This document shows, piece after piece, positions 25,105 through 33,483 of a stretch of 64,000 nt of DNA (the first letter of the stretch is position 1; each line of letters starts with the position of its first letter). This stretch comes from Paenibacillus sp. ACRRY (GTDB lineage Bacteria > Bacillota > Bacilli > Paenibacillales > Paenibacillaceae): assembly GCF_022346995.1 (NCBI RefSeq), contig NZ_JAKRNM010000001.1:248001-312000 (forward strand), in the 5' to 3' direction. A program made the position numbers and the translations under genes. The notes below the pieces were generated by a model. It saw only the letters and a list, made by a program, of their open reading frames with translations, searched no databases and was not told where the DNA came from.

Positions 25105-25986
25105 TTGTATTCAAATCGAATGTATCAAATAACGGTTCACTTCGTGCTCATCGCGATGGCAATTGCTGCAGCATTTCCGTTTCTGCTCCTCATATCCGCT
25201 TCGCTTACCGATGAACAAGCCATCATTAGAAATGGATATAGCTTGATTCCAGATCAATTCAGTTTCGACGCTTATGTGTACTTGTTCGATCAGTATTCAT
25301 TGATTCTGCGCTCGTACGGAATTACCACGTTCATCACAATAGTGGGAACCATTCTTGGCCTTCTGATTACAACCCTCATCGCTTATCCATTATCGAGAAA
25401 TGTGCTTCCGTTTCGTTCGTTCCTGTCCTTTTTTGTATTTTTCACCCTGCTTTTCAATGGCGGGCTCGTGCCCATGTACTTGGTGTATGCGGACCTCTTC
25501 CATTTGAAAGACACTATCTGGTCCTTGATCATCCCGAATTTGCTGACTAATGGCTTCTACATTTTATTGATGCGCAGTTTCTTCTCCACGTCAATTCCCG
25601 GTGAAGTTGTGGAGTCGGCTTATGTGGATGGTGCCAATGAATGGGTCATTTATTGCAAAATTGTTCTCCCGCTAGCGCTCCCCAGTCTGGCTACGATAGG
25701 TCTGATGCTCATGATTTCGTACTGGAACGATTGGTTCAACGGTCTGATTTTCATCAATGACGGAAGCTTATACAGTATTCAGAACCTGCTTAACCGCATG
25801 TTGTCCGATGTGCAGTATTTGCAACAGAACAGTTTGTCCGGCCAGACGGCTGTCGCTTCATCCGTACCTCTTGCAAGCGTGAGAATGGCTATCGCCGTCA
25901 TCGGTGTATTACCGCTTATCGCAGCATATCCGTTTTTTCAGAAGTTCTTCGTTAAAGGGTTGACCATTGGTGCTGTAAAAGGCTAA
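25105..25986 (+). CDS. ABC transporter permease, YtcP/LplC family
   Basis: A 293-residue permease with six helices, partner of the LplB-type protein. The EAA loop reads VVESAYVDGANEWVIYCKIVLPLALP (about 170-195). The C-terminus FFVKGLTIGAVKG is the standard end of YtcP-type proteins. TTG 25105 is preferred, since AAAGGGGGTG gives it 6-base spacing while GTG 25096 lies within that site. Co-transcribed with its neighbours. Confidence 0.87.
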   Translation: MYSNRMYQITVHFVLIAMAIAAAFPFLLLISASLTDEQAIIRNGYSLIPDQFSFDAYVYLFDQYSLILRSYGITTFITIVGTILGLLITTLIAYPLSRNVLPFRSFLSFFVFFTLLFNGGLVPMYLVYADLFHLKDTIWSLIIPNLLTNGFYILLMRSFFSTSIPGEVVESAYVDGANEWVIYCKIVLPLALPSLATIGLMLMISYWNDWFNGLIFINDGSLYSIQNLLNRMLSDVQYLQQNSLSGQTAVASSVPLASVRMAIAVIGVLPLIAAYPFFQKFFVKGLTIGAVKG

Positions 25987-26042
25987 CAGAGCTCGGCATC
26001 CAATAGGTTGTTCCAATAGCAAACATGGGGGAGTGAAGAAAG

Positions 26043-27527
26043 ATGTTTACAAAAAGAAGGTTTGTAGGTTTCATGCTGGTGACATCCTTGTTTGGTGTTT
26101 TAGTAACAGCATGCGGAAGCTCGGGCGGCGAGGAAGAATCTGTTCGCGGAAATGAAGCAGAGAAAGGCTTGTATGAAGTGGTCATGACGTATCCGGCTTT
26201 TGGGGATGTGACGGATGTCAAGGAAGTTCAGGATGCCATCAGTGAAATTACAGCTGAAAAAGTAGGCGCAACGGTGAAGCTCCTGCCGGTAAATGGCTCC
26301 AATTATGCGAATCAAATGAACTTGATGCTGGCTGGCAGCGACAAACTGGATCTGGTGTATACCAGTGTTTGGTTCGGTCTGGAGTCCCAGATCAGCAGGG
26401 GGCAGCTGCTGCCTATGGACGAACATCTGAACGAATTCGGCCAAAAAATTCTGGAGGCCATTCCGGGGGAAGCGGCGGAAGCCGGAAGAATGAATAGTGA
26501 AACCTATGGTGTTCCAAGCATCAAAGCCTGGGCATTATCTCCAAGTTTTGTGATGAGCAAGGAACTGGCGGATAAGCAGGGTATCGACCTTGCGTCCGTA
26601 AAGACTTGGAGTGATATCTCAGATGTATTGCAACGTATCAAGGAAGAAGAGCCGGGAGTCACACCAATCGTCAGTTATACTTCGCAGGAAACTCCCGGAC
26701 AAGCCATGCTGAATTTCGATCCATTGGGAACAGCGCCTGGCGTACTGGATTTCAGTGGAACAGACTACACGGTGCAAAATCTCTTTGCCACGACACGCTT
26801 CTCAACGATGGCCGATCTGATGCGAGAGTGGTACGAGAAAGGTTATTTCAGCAAGGATGTTGCAACATCCCAGGAAACGGGATCCAACCTGATTAAGGCG
26901 GGCAAAGCCTTCTCCTATATCCGGAATATCAATGAGTGTTACTCGGAATCGCTGGCGGCAGGGACAGAGCTTGCATGTGTACCCCTGGAGGCTTCCTATA
27001 TGACGCGAAATAGCGTAGCTTCCAACATGATGTCTTTGGCGAGGAACAGTGAGCAGCCGGATAAGGCAATTCAGGTTTTGGAACTGTTCTACTCGGACGA
27101 AGCGGTCATTAATCTGTTCACGAATGGAATCGAGGGCAAGCACTATGTTAAACAAAGCGATGGCCTCATTGCCAAGCCGGACGGTGTCAGTTCGTCAGGA
27201 TATGATTCCAATCAATACGCGGTTGGTAACAATTTCCTGTCCTATATCTGGGAAGGTAATGACCCCGATATGTGGGAGGTGTTAAAGAGTGAAAATGAAA
27301 GTGCCGTAAAGTCAAGAGCAATGGGATTCAGCTTCGATATCAATCCCGTCAAAACGCAAATTACATCGGTAACCAATGTCCAGAATCAGTATGACGCTGG
27401 ATTTCAGACAGGCACGTTTGACCCAGCAGAACTGCCGGCTTATATCGAGAAATTAAAGAGTGCAGGCGTAGACAAGATATTAACAGAAAAGCAAAACCAG
27501 CTAAACCAATGGCTTGAAAACAAATAA
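26043..27527 (+). CDS. Extracellular solute-binding lipoprotein of an LplA/DUF3502-type importer
   Basis: A 494-residue surface binding lipoprotein. The signal peptide ends in the lipobox LVTAC (Cys about 24). The mature part is a large two-lobed family-1 type domain, with MNLMLAGSDKLDLVYTS early and a DUF3502-like C-terminal third (SRAMGFSFDINPVKTQITSV). GGGGGAG precedes the ATG. It supplies substrate to the two permeases upstream. Members of this class mostly bind oligosaccharides, but here it is embedded among amidohydrolases under PucR, so the ligand may be a nitrogenous compound or glycoside. Confidence 0.85.
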   Translation: MFTKRRFVGFMLVTSLFGVLVTACGSSGGEEESVRGNEAEKGLYEVVMTYPAFGDVTDVKEVQDAISEITAEKVGATVKLLPVNGSNYANQMNLMLAGSDKLDLVYTSVWFGLESQISRGQLLPMDEHLNEFGQKILEAIPGEAAEAGRMNSETYGVPSIKAWALSPSFVMSKELADKQGIDLASVKTWSDISDVLQRIKEEEPGVTPIVSYTSQETPGQAMLNFDPLGTAPGVLDFSGTDYTVQNLFATTRFSTMADLMREWYEKGYFSKDVATSQETGSNLIKAGKAFSYIRNINECYSESLAAGTELACVPLEASYMTRNSVASNMMSLARNSEQPDKAIQVLELFYSDEAVINLFTNGIEGKHYVKQSDGLIAKPDGVSSSGYDSNQYAVGNNFLSYIWEGNDPDMWEVLKSENESAVKSRAMGFSFDINPVKTQITSVTNVQNQYDAGFQTGTFDPAELPAYIEKLKSAGVDKILTEKQNQLNQWLENK

Positions 27528-27543
27528 AAGGAGCTGATCCTAT

Positions 27544-28503
27544 ATGTTTAATCCCGTTATTGATGTGCATCATCATATCATTTCTAGAGAAATGCAAAGG
27601 AAACAGAAGGAGCTGGGCATAGAGATTCCAAGTTTTATGCCGAAGTGGACACCGGAGATTGGACTTGAGAAAATGGGCATAGCCGACATTTCCTTTTCGT
27701 TTCTTTCGGCCCCGTCAGATCTGACATTCATTGACCAGCCATCGGCCAATACACTGGCACGGAAAATGAATGAAGAGCTTGCCTCATATGCACAGCAGTA
27801 TCCTGAGAAGTATGGTGCATTCGCAACGCTTCCGCTCCCGGATGCTGGAGCTGCCCTGGAAGAGACCGTGTATGCGCTTGATGTTCTTGGACTGGATGGA
27901 GTTGCAATGCTCACTAGTTATCAAGGGAAATATTTAAGCCATCCGGATTACGCCGAATTGTTAAGCGAGTTGGATCGACGTAGTGCGGTTGTGTTTCTTC
28001 ATCCCATTCTCATTCCACAGAAAATTGCCGGACTTAGCCCTGCGCTGCTAGAGGGAACCTTTGATACGACTCGTGCTGTCACTACGATGGCAGTCCATCG
28101 CATTTTCGACCAATACCCTTCCATTACGTTTATTCTTCCTCATACAGGGGGCATGGTTCCGTACATCAAATGGAGAATTGCACTTGCAGCCATAGGGCAG
28201 GATTCCATTCAAGTAGAAGCGACACCAGAACAATTCCAGGCTGAAATGGACAAACTGGACCATCTCTATTATGATTCTACGCTGAACCTTGGCACGATCC
28301 AGAAGTTAATTGGGCCTGATCGAATTCTGTTCGGTGCGGACATTCCTTGGCCAGCAGACAGCGTGCTTCGCATGCAGCGTGAGTCGGTACTCCATGAAGC
28401 CATGCAGATTAGCGAAGATAACATGAAGGCAATTGCTTACGGCAACGCATTTCGTCTCTTTCCCCGCATAAGTAAGTTTTATGAAAAAGTGACAATGAAC
28501 TAA
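27544..28503 (+). CDS. Amidohydrolase-2 family protein (ACMSD-like decarboxylase/hydrolase)
   Basis: A 319-residue TIM-barrel metalloenzyme. The metal site is seen as IDVHHHI at the N-terminus (about 6-12), VFLHPI (about 148), ILPHTGG (about 196) and the catalytic Asp in FGADIPW (about 258). This fold includes aminocarboxymuconate-semialdehyde decarboxylase, resorcylate decarboxylases and some hydrolases. It is the last gene of the importer operon (start 17 bases after the lipoprotein stop) and probably acts on a product of the imported compound. Whether it decarboxylates or hydrolyses is open. Confidence 0.82.
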   Translation: MFNPVIDVHHHIISREMQRKQKELGIEIPSFMPKWTPEIGLEKMGIADISFSFLSAPSDLTFIDQPSANTLARKMNEELASYAQQYPEKYGAFATLPLPDAGAALEETVYALDVLGLDGVAMLTSYQGKYLSHPDYAELLSELDRRSAVVFLHPILIPQKIAGLSPALLEGTFDTTRAVTTMAVHRIFDQYPSITFILPHTGGMVPYIKWRIALAAIGQDSIQVEATPEQFQAEMDKLDHLYYDSTLNLGTIQKLIGPDRILFGADIPWPADSVLRMQRESVLHEAMQISEDNMKAIAYGNAFRLFPRISKFYEKVTMN

Positions 28504-28562
28504 CTTCAGGACGACTCAATACTGTACGAATGAAGGGTAGAGGGATACATTTGTAGGAAATT

Positions 28563-28602
28563 AAAAGAGCAGCTTGCCAATGGGCAAACTGATCTTTTTT
28601 CA
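28563..28602 (+). terminator. Terminator of the cluster-1 operon
   Basis: AAAAGA-GCAG-CTTGCC pairs with GGGCAAA-CTG-ATCTTTT across an AAT loop, followed by T residues. Confidence 0.75.
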
Positions 28603-28902
28603 ATAGCTAAAAGGGATTACATCCAGAAAATTGAATAAATTTCCAGATGGTATATGAAATGATAAAATAAAATTAAGTTTAATTTGAAAAAGGTAACCTA
28701 AATCAAAAGTCCAGAGAGCGTGCGTATCTTCTTGAATGCGAATGTGACATTAAGAACGAAGCGGAGCAGGGCACTCAAAAGTATAATGTGCATATGATAT
28801 AGGTTGGGTGGTTACACAAACGGAAACGAAAGAAAACTGGTTGATTTCAAAATATAGTAATAAGGTGCTGAGAAAAGAATTATTTGGAGGATGAATTGGC
28901 TT

Positions 28903-29025
28903 ATGTTACAGAAAAGCAGCTTCGTTTATATTTCATTCACCTTAATCTTAGTTGTTTTAGTTGTCATTTTATCTCTAGACAAGTCAAAAAAATGGTATGG
29001 AAATGATGAGGAGACCATCAAATAA
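28903..29025 (+). CDS. Small single-pass membrane peptide, 40 aa
   Basis: An unlisted short frame encoding one hydrophobic helix (about 8-24) followed by a charged tail ending NDEETIK. TTTGGAGG (28883-28890) lies 12 bases before ATG 28903. An in-frame ATG at 28891 directly abuts the ribosome site and would add four residues. No homolog is recognised. It is low-certainty but has the composition of a real membrane miniprotein. Confidence 0.4.
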   Translation: MLQKSSFVYISFTLILVVLVVILSLDKSKKWYGNDEETIK

Positions 29026-29096
29026 GTTGTGGCTTCGAAAAGCGTCCAAATCAATCTTTTGCTTCGTTTCTCATTCGAGATTCGAGTAAGGAAGCT

Positions 29097-29303
29097 ATGA
29101 TAAATCAGTTTATGATCGTAACAAATCAATATAATGAGATTGCTAGAATGCAATTGTACATCAATGAACAAGGGATTCAGCAGGAGTTGGACGTCAATCA
29201 GAAGTCTGTTAATTGGATTGATTTGCCTGAATCAAAGAGTGAAACCTACGAATTTAAATATAAATACTATGATAAGCATGGTGAGTTAATTGAAGATCAT
29301 TAG
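29097..29303 (+). CDS. Small soluble hypothetical protein, 68 aa
   Basis: Polar protein without a recognised domain. It has alternating aromatic and charged residues (YEFKYKYYDKHGELIED) at the end that suggest beta strands, as in small beta-sandwich proteins. AAGGAAG lies 2-4 bases before the ATG, which is close. It sits alone between two regulated loci, with the 40-aa membrane peptide just upstream on the same strand. Confidence 0.4.
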   Translation: MINQFMIVTNQYNEIARMQLYINEQGIQQELDVNQKSVNWIDLPESKSETYEFKYKYYDKHGELIEDH

Positions 29304-29365
29304 TATCAAGACTAACGTAAATTCCAAGATACTGCAGCATTTGGCTCATTTTGAGAGAAAGCTAA

Positions 29366-30217
29366 TCATTCGAACTTGGATGGAGGCACGTTATAGTATT
29401 TTTTGAAAGCTTTTGAGAACGTAAACGGATCGGGATAGCCCAGGAAGCCGGCGATTTGTTGGATCGTATACTTTTTTTCGTAGAGATAATCCCTTGCGCG
29501 ATTCATTTTGATCTGGGAAATGTACTGACCGGGGGTGATCCCAACGGTTTTCTTAAAATAAGAAATGAAATACTTCTCGGAGATCCCTGTCATCGCTGCG
29601 AGATCGTTCATTCGGATGGGACGGTGCAGGTTCGCATCCACATATTGAAATACATCTTGTAATACTTCCAGGCTACCTTCGGTTTTTCTAGGTTTCTTAC
29701 CGTTCAGGAATTGACCCACATAGGCACCCTGACCGTGAAGCTCGAGAATCTTTGCAATTACGGCGAGAAGAGAGGCCTTTAAGTAGAGTTGGTTCCCTGA
29801 CGTGCCGTTCTCCTGTTTTAATCGACGAAATGCCCTGGTGAACAGCAAGGTTTCCTCCTGAATCAGGTTACCCGGCACAATTCCCGGAAGTTGAAACCCG
29901 GCCAGAATTCGCTGCTGTTCCCCGATGCCAAAGTTAAAATGGATGTAAATGAATCGGCAACCGTCCTCGGGCGTCGAAGCAATATAGGGCATATCCGGAT
30001 AAAAGAATATGGCATCTCCTGGGACTGCCGTATATTCGAACCCATCGATCATCATCCTGACGGAGCCCTCTTGAATGAACCAAAGGTCGTAATCTGGATG
30101 GGATTTATGTTCTGTCCAGTCTTGATCGTGAGTTTGTTCTAGATAGGAGCTCATCCGGAGATGAATATATTCCGAAAGTTCGCTGAGGATGCTCATATTC
30201 AATCTGTTCTCACTCAT
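29366..30217 (-). CDS. AraC family transcriptional regulator
   Basis: A 283-residue regulator with an N-terminal cupin sensor (about 25-110; DYDLWFIQEGSVRMMIDG) and a C-terminal double helix-turn-helix (about 185-283). The latter includes LAAMTGISEKYFISYFKKTVGITPGQYI and GYPDPFTFSKAFKKYYNVPPSKF. AGGA lies 6 bases before the ATG. It is divergent from the GH4 gene at 30391, whose promoter has a TATAAT box but no good -35, as expected for an activator-dependent promoter. Confidence 0.87.
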   Translation of the reverse strand: MSENRLNMSILSELSEYIHLRMSSYLEQTHDQDWTEHKSHPDYDLWFIQEGSVRMMIDGFEYTAVPGDAIFFYPDMPYIASTPEDGCRFIYIHFNFGIGEQQRILAGFQLPGIVPGNLIQEETLLFTRAFRRLKQENGTSGNQLYLKASLLAVIAKILELHGQGAYVGQFLNGKKPRKTEGSLEVLQDVFQYVDANLHRPIRMNDLAAMTGISEKYFISYFKKTVGITPGQYISQIKMNRARDYLYEKKYTIQQIAGFLGYPDPFTFSKAFKKYYNVPPSKFE

Positions 30218-30390
30218 TCGATTTCCTCATCCACCTTTACCACATGACATCTTTAAATTTAACTCATTATATCAAAGGTTTTGAAGGTTGTTAAATATCG
30301 TACGATATGACATGTATTGAAAACTATTGCACATTCCGATTATTAGCCACTCTTCTATAATGAACTTATATCACATGAGGAGGGTTATTC

Positions 30391-31797
30391 ATGAACACTA
30401 CGAACATGCCGCAGCCGAAGGTTGTCGTTATCGGAGCAGGGAGTCTATTCTTTGGTCGCCAGTCCATATGGCAGATGGTTCATTCCCCATACTTGAACCA
30501 GGGCACGCTGGCTCTGGTGGATACGGACGATGACAGGTTGGCAAAAATGGTGAAACTTGCGGAGATGATTGCTCGGGAGAACAACGTATCTTTGAAGATT
30601 GAGGGCTCGACAGACCGCAGACAGGTGCTTCCGGGGGCTGACTTCGTTGTACTGAGCTTCGCTGAGCAATCGGTAAAATATCGGGGGATTGATTGCGAGG
30701 TATCTTTGAAATATGGCATCCGTATGTGCTCAGGAGATACCATCGGTCCAGGAGGGATTTTCCGTGCGATGCGGGAATTGCCGGTCATTATGGAATGTGC
30801 CAAAGATATAGAAGAGCTGTGTCCCGATGCTTGGGTGATTAACTATATCAATCCGTCTACCGTCCATGGTATTGCATTACACCGTTATGCACCGAAGCTG
30901 AAATCGTTTGCGCTTTGTGACAGTCATCATATGCCTCATAAGAAGGCTTATTATGCTGTACGAGCAGGCATCATCGGCGATAGAAATGAGTTTACCGAGG
31001 AAATCGATCGGAAGTTTGACTTCCGTATTGCCGGAGTCAATCATTTTACATGGCTCCTAAAGGCGGAGTTCGAAGGCAAGGATGTTATGCCTACGATTGC
31101 AGAGGCTATGCGGAAATCAGCTGGTGAGGAGAACAATGGTGGCGATCAAGGTGCCAAAGCTCTCCATAACGACGCCATTACGTATGAATTGTACGATATT
31201 TTTGGATATATCCCTACTTGTACTGCACATACGAAGGAGTATGTACGTTATTGGCAAGGTCATGGTAAATCGCCGGATCGTATCCCGCCGTTATCGATCT
31301 GGGAGACAGAGGATCGTTATCTGCGTCACGACGAGATGTGGAACCAGGTGGACGGCTTCCTTTCGGGGGACATTCCCATTGCCGATTACATGAGCTCCTT
31401 CGGCCCGGATCATGCAACAGACATTATTGAAAATATGGTGGGCAATTTGGGGAAACGCTTCTTCGTGAACACGCTCAACAATGGGGCAGTGACTAATATG
31501 AATCCTGATTCGTTCCTGGAGCTGTTATGTGACGTAAGCATGGAGGGGGCGAAGCCGGTTCATGTTGGTGAGATGCCGAGAGGAATTCGGGGAATGCAGG
31601 AGCTTGTACTGGATACGCATGAGCTTACGGCAGAAGCCGTTGTGGAGCAGAGCTACGAGAAGCTTAGAAGAGCGATGTTGACGGATCCTCTTGTCAGTTC
31701 CATCAGTGATGCGGACAAGATCATCAAAGAACTTCTGGAATTGGAACGTGAGATGATCCCAGGTGTCTGGCATACAGATGGATTGATCAAAATCTGA
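30391..31797 (+). CDS. GH4 family glycosidase, alpha-galacturonidase/alpha-glucosidase-like
   Basis: A 468-residue NAD+ and Mn2+ dependent glycosidase. The Rossmann motif is VVVIGAGSLFFGR (about 11-23). NYINPSTVH (about 151-159), Cys in ALCDSHHMPH and His in AGVNHFTWL give the metal-binding Cys and His. The CDSHH variant resembles the LplD-type alpha-galacturonidase subgroup rather than 6-phospho-alpha-glucosidases, but I cannot prove the substrate. GH4 enzymes oxidise C3 of the sugar and cleave by elimination. It is a single gene ending in a terminator and probably activated by the divergent AraC protein. Confidence 0.85.
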   Translation: MNTTNMPQPKVVVIGAGSLFFGRQSIWQMVHSPYLNQGTLALVDTDDDRLAKMVKLAEMIARENNVSLKIEGSTDRRQVLPGADFVVLSFAEQSVKYRGIDCEVSLKYGIRMCSGDTIGPGGIFRAMRELPVIMECAKDIEELCPDAWVINYINPSTVHGIALHRYAPKLKSFALCDSHHMPHKKAYYAVRAGIIGDRNEFTEEIDRKFDFRIAGVNHFTWLLKAEFEGKDVMPTIAEAMRKSAGEENNGGDQGAKALHNDAITYELYDIFGYIPTCTAHTKEYVRYWQGHGKSPDRIPPLSIWETEDRYLRHDEMWNQVDGFLSGDIPIADYMSSFGPDHATDIIENMVGNLGKRFFVNTLNNGAVTNMNPDSFLELLCDVSMEGAKPVHVGEMPRGIRGMQELVLDTHELTAEAVVEQSYEKLRRAMLTDPLVSSISDADKIIKELLELEREMIPGVWHTDGLIKI

Positions 31798-31859
31798 TTT
31801 TGGGATAAGTTAAGGGACATTAAGTTTATTAATGATAGGATGACTCGAACTGCCGAAGA

Positions 31860-31883
31860 AGTCGCTGATGTAGCGGCTTTTTT
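31860..31883 (+). terminator. Terminator of the GH4 gene
   Basis: AGTCGCT (31860-31866) pairs with AGCGGCT (31872-31878), followed by six T. Confidence 0.8.
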
Positions 31884-31993
31884 GGTGTGGTCTGCTTCCA
31901 GGTATATCAAAATCCCAATGTTATGGGATTGTAGACTCATCATACTCTTTTATAATGAAATGAGCAGATGAACGAAAAGAGGTGTGTAATGAT

Positions 31994-33295
31994 ATGTCTT
32001 CCAATAAGGGCAGGGCTCAGGAAAAGACTGAGCGCCATGACGTGGTCATTCAGGGGTACATAGAATCACGTGAGAAGCAGCGTCAGCTGCAGAAAAAGAC
32101 ATTGGGTATTGTCATCGCATCCCAAATATTTGGCGGTGCAGGTCTGGCTGCCGGCATCACCGTAGGAGCACTGCTTGCACAGGACATGCTGGGAACGGAT
32201 CAATATGCCGGAATTCCAACCGCACTGTTTACGTTAGGTTCTGCCGCAGCCGCACTGCTTGTTGGACGCCTATCGCAACAAAAGGGCCGCAGAATTGGTT
32301 TGGCCGCAGGATTTCTGGCAGGAGGGCTGGGAGCGATTGGCGTCGTACTTGCTGCTATTTTTGACAACCTTCCGCTTCTCTTCTTGTCATTATTGGTCTA
32401 TGGGGGAGGTACGGCCACGAACATGCAGACTCGATATGCTGGTACCGATTTGGCATTACCAACAGAGCGGGCAAAAGCGATAAGCATGGCTATGGTTTTC
32501 ACTACATTTGGTGCGGTTGCCGGTCCCAATCTGGTTAACGTAACAGGGCAATTTGCTGAGTCCTTAGGTGCTCCGGTATTGTCTGGTCCATTCATGCTTG
32601 CAGCGTTAGCGTACATTGTAGCGGGGGTAATATTGCTTATTTTTCTGCGTCCCGATCCATTCATGGTAGCCAAGGGCATCGCAGAAAAAGAGAATCACAA
32701 CCGGGCAGAACAATCGGAGCATATCATTTCCAGTGTTCATAAGCGAGGTATCATGATTGGCGCAACAGTCATGATTCTTACTCAGATTGTCATGGTTGCC
32801 ATAATGACGATGACTCCGGTTCATATGCAGCATCACGGACATGGAATAGGTGCTGTGGGAATGGTGATAGGTATTCATGTTGCTGCGATGTATCTGCCTT
32901 CCTTAATTACCGGGATTCTTGTTGATCGGTTTGGACGTACAATGATGTCCTACGCGTCTGGTGTGACGTTGCTAATCGCAGGTTTGCTGGCTGCATTTGC
33001 ACCGGCTGACTCAATGGTTTTTCTTATTTTAGCCTTAGCTTTACTTGGACTGGGATGGAATTTTGGTCTAATCAGTGGAACTGCAGCCATTGTTGATGCA
33101 ACTCCTCCTCAGCTTCGTGCAAAAACCCAAGGGAAAGTGGATGTTCTAATCGCTCTGGCAGGGGCAACAGGGGGCGCGATGTCAGGCATGGTTACAGCGC
33201 AAACAAGCTATTCCACACTTTCATTACTGGGAGGAGTCTTGTCCTTGCTTCTTATTCCTGTGATCATTTGGTCACGTACCAAACCAAAACATTAA
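31994..33295 (+). CDS. MFS transporter
   Basis: A 433-residue major facilitator with 12 predicted helices. The cytoplasmic loop motif A appears as GRLSQQKGRRIGLAAGF (about 88-104), and again in weaker form as GILVDRFGRTMMSYASG in the second half. A His-rich loop, HMQHHGHG, lies before helix 8. An N-terminal 40-residue charged cytoplasmic extension precedes helix 1. ATG 31994 is used (AGAGGTG about 9 bases upstream). Substrate unknown; a drug or metabolite exporter is most likely. Confidence 0.85.
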   Translation: MSSNKGRAQEKTERHDVVIQGYIESREKQRQLQKKTLGIVIASQIFGGAGLAAGITVGALLAQDMLGTDQYAGIPTALFTLGSAAAALLVGRLSQQKGRRIGLAAGFLAGGLGAIGVVLAAIFDNLPLLFLSLLVYGGGTATNMQTRYAGTDLALPTERAKAISMAMVFTTFGAVAGPNLVNVTGQFAESLGAPVLSGPFMLAALAYIVAGVILLIFLRPDPFMVAKGIAEKENHNRAEQSEHIISSVHKRGIMIGATVMILTQIVMVAIMTMTPVHMQHHGHGIGAVGMVIGIHVAAMYLPSLITGILVDRFGRTMMSYASGVTLLIAGLLAAFAPADSMVFLILALALLGLGWNFGLISGTAAIVDATPPQLRAKTQGKVDVLIALAGATGGAMSGMVTAQTSYSTLSLLGGVLSLLLIPVIIWSRTKPKH

Positions 33296-33317
33296 TCAAA
33301 CAAATGTAGTTACAAGA

Positions 33318-33358
33318 AACCGAGTTGTGTCCTCATAAGGACAGCAATTCGGTTTTTT
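33318..33358 (+). terminator. Terminator of the MFS gene
   Basis: AACCGAGTTGTGTCCT pairs with AGGACAGCAATTCGGTT around CATA, followed by T residues. Confidence 0.8.
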
Positions 33359-33387
33359 CTTTATATTGGAGGGCTATTACCATTTGC

Positions 33388-33400
33388 TTGACTAAGTCAA
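33388..33400. promoter_or_regulatory. Operator 1 of the MarR-GNAT gene
   Basis: TTGACTAAGTCAA, a palindrome around a single central base. It is the exact reverse complement of operator 2 and contains a TTGACT -35-like hexamer. Confidence 0.7.
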
Positions 33401-33425
33401 ATAAAATGGGGTAAAGTGTATATAG

Positions 33426-33438
33426 TTGACTTAGTCAA
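33426..33438. promoter_or_regulatory. Operator 2 of the MarR-GNAT gene
   Basis: TTGACTTAGTCAA, the reverse complement of operator 1, centred 38 bases from it and 46 bases before the start codon. Spacing and symmetry fit dimeric MarR binding. Confidence 0.7.
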
Positions 33439-33483
33439 GTAAACAAACCCGATAAATTATGTTTTGTATGTCAGGAGGATACC

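Noticed and set aside
30310..30340. cre-like sequence upstream of the GH4 gene
   Set aside because: The central CG core of the cre consensus is missing.
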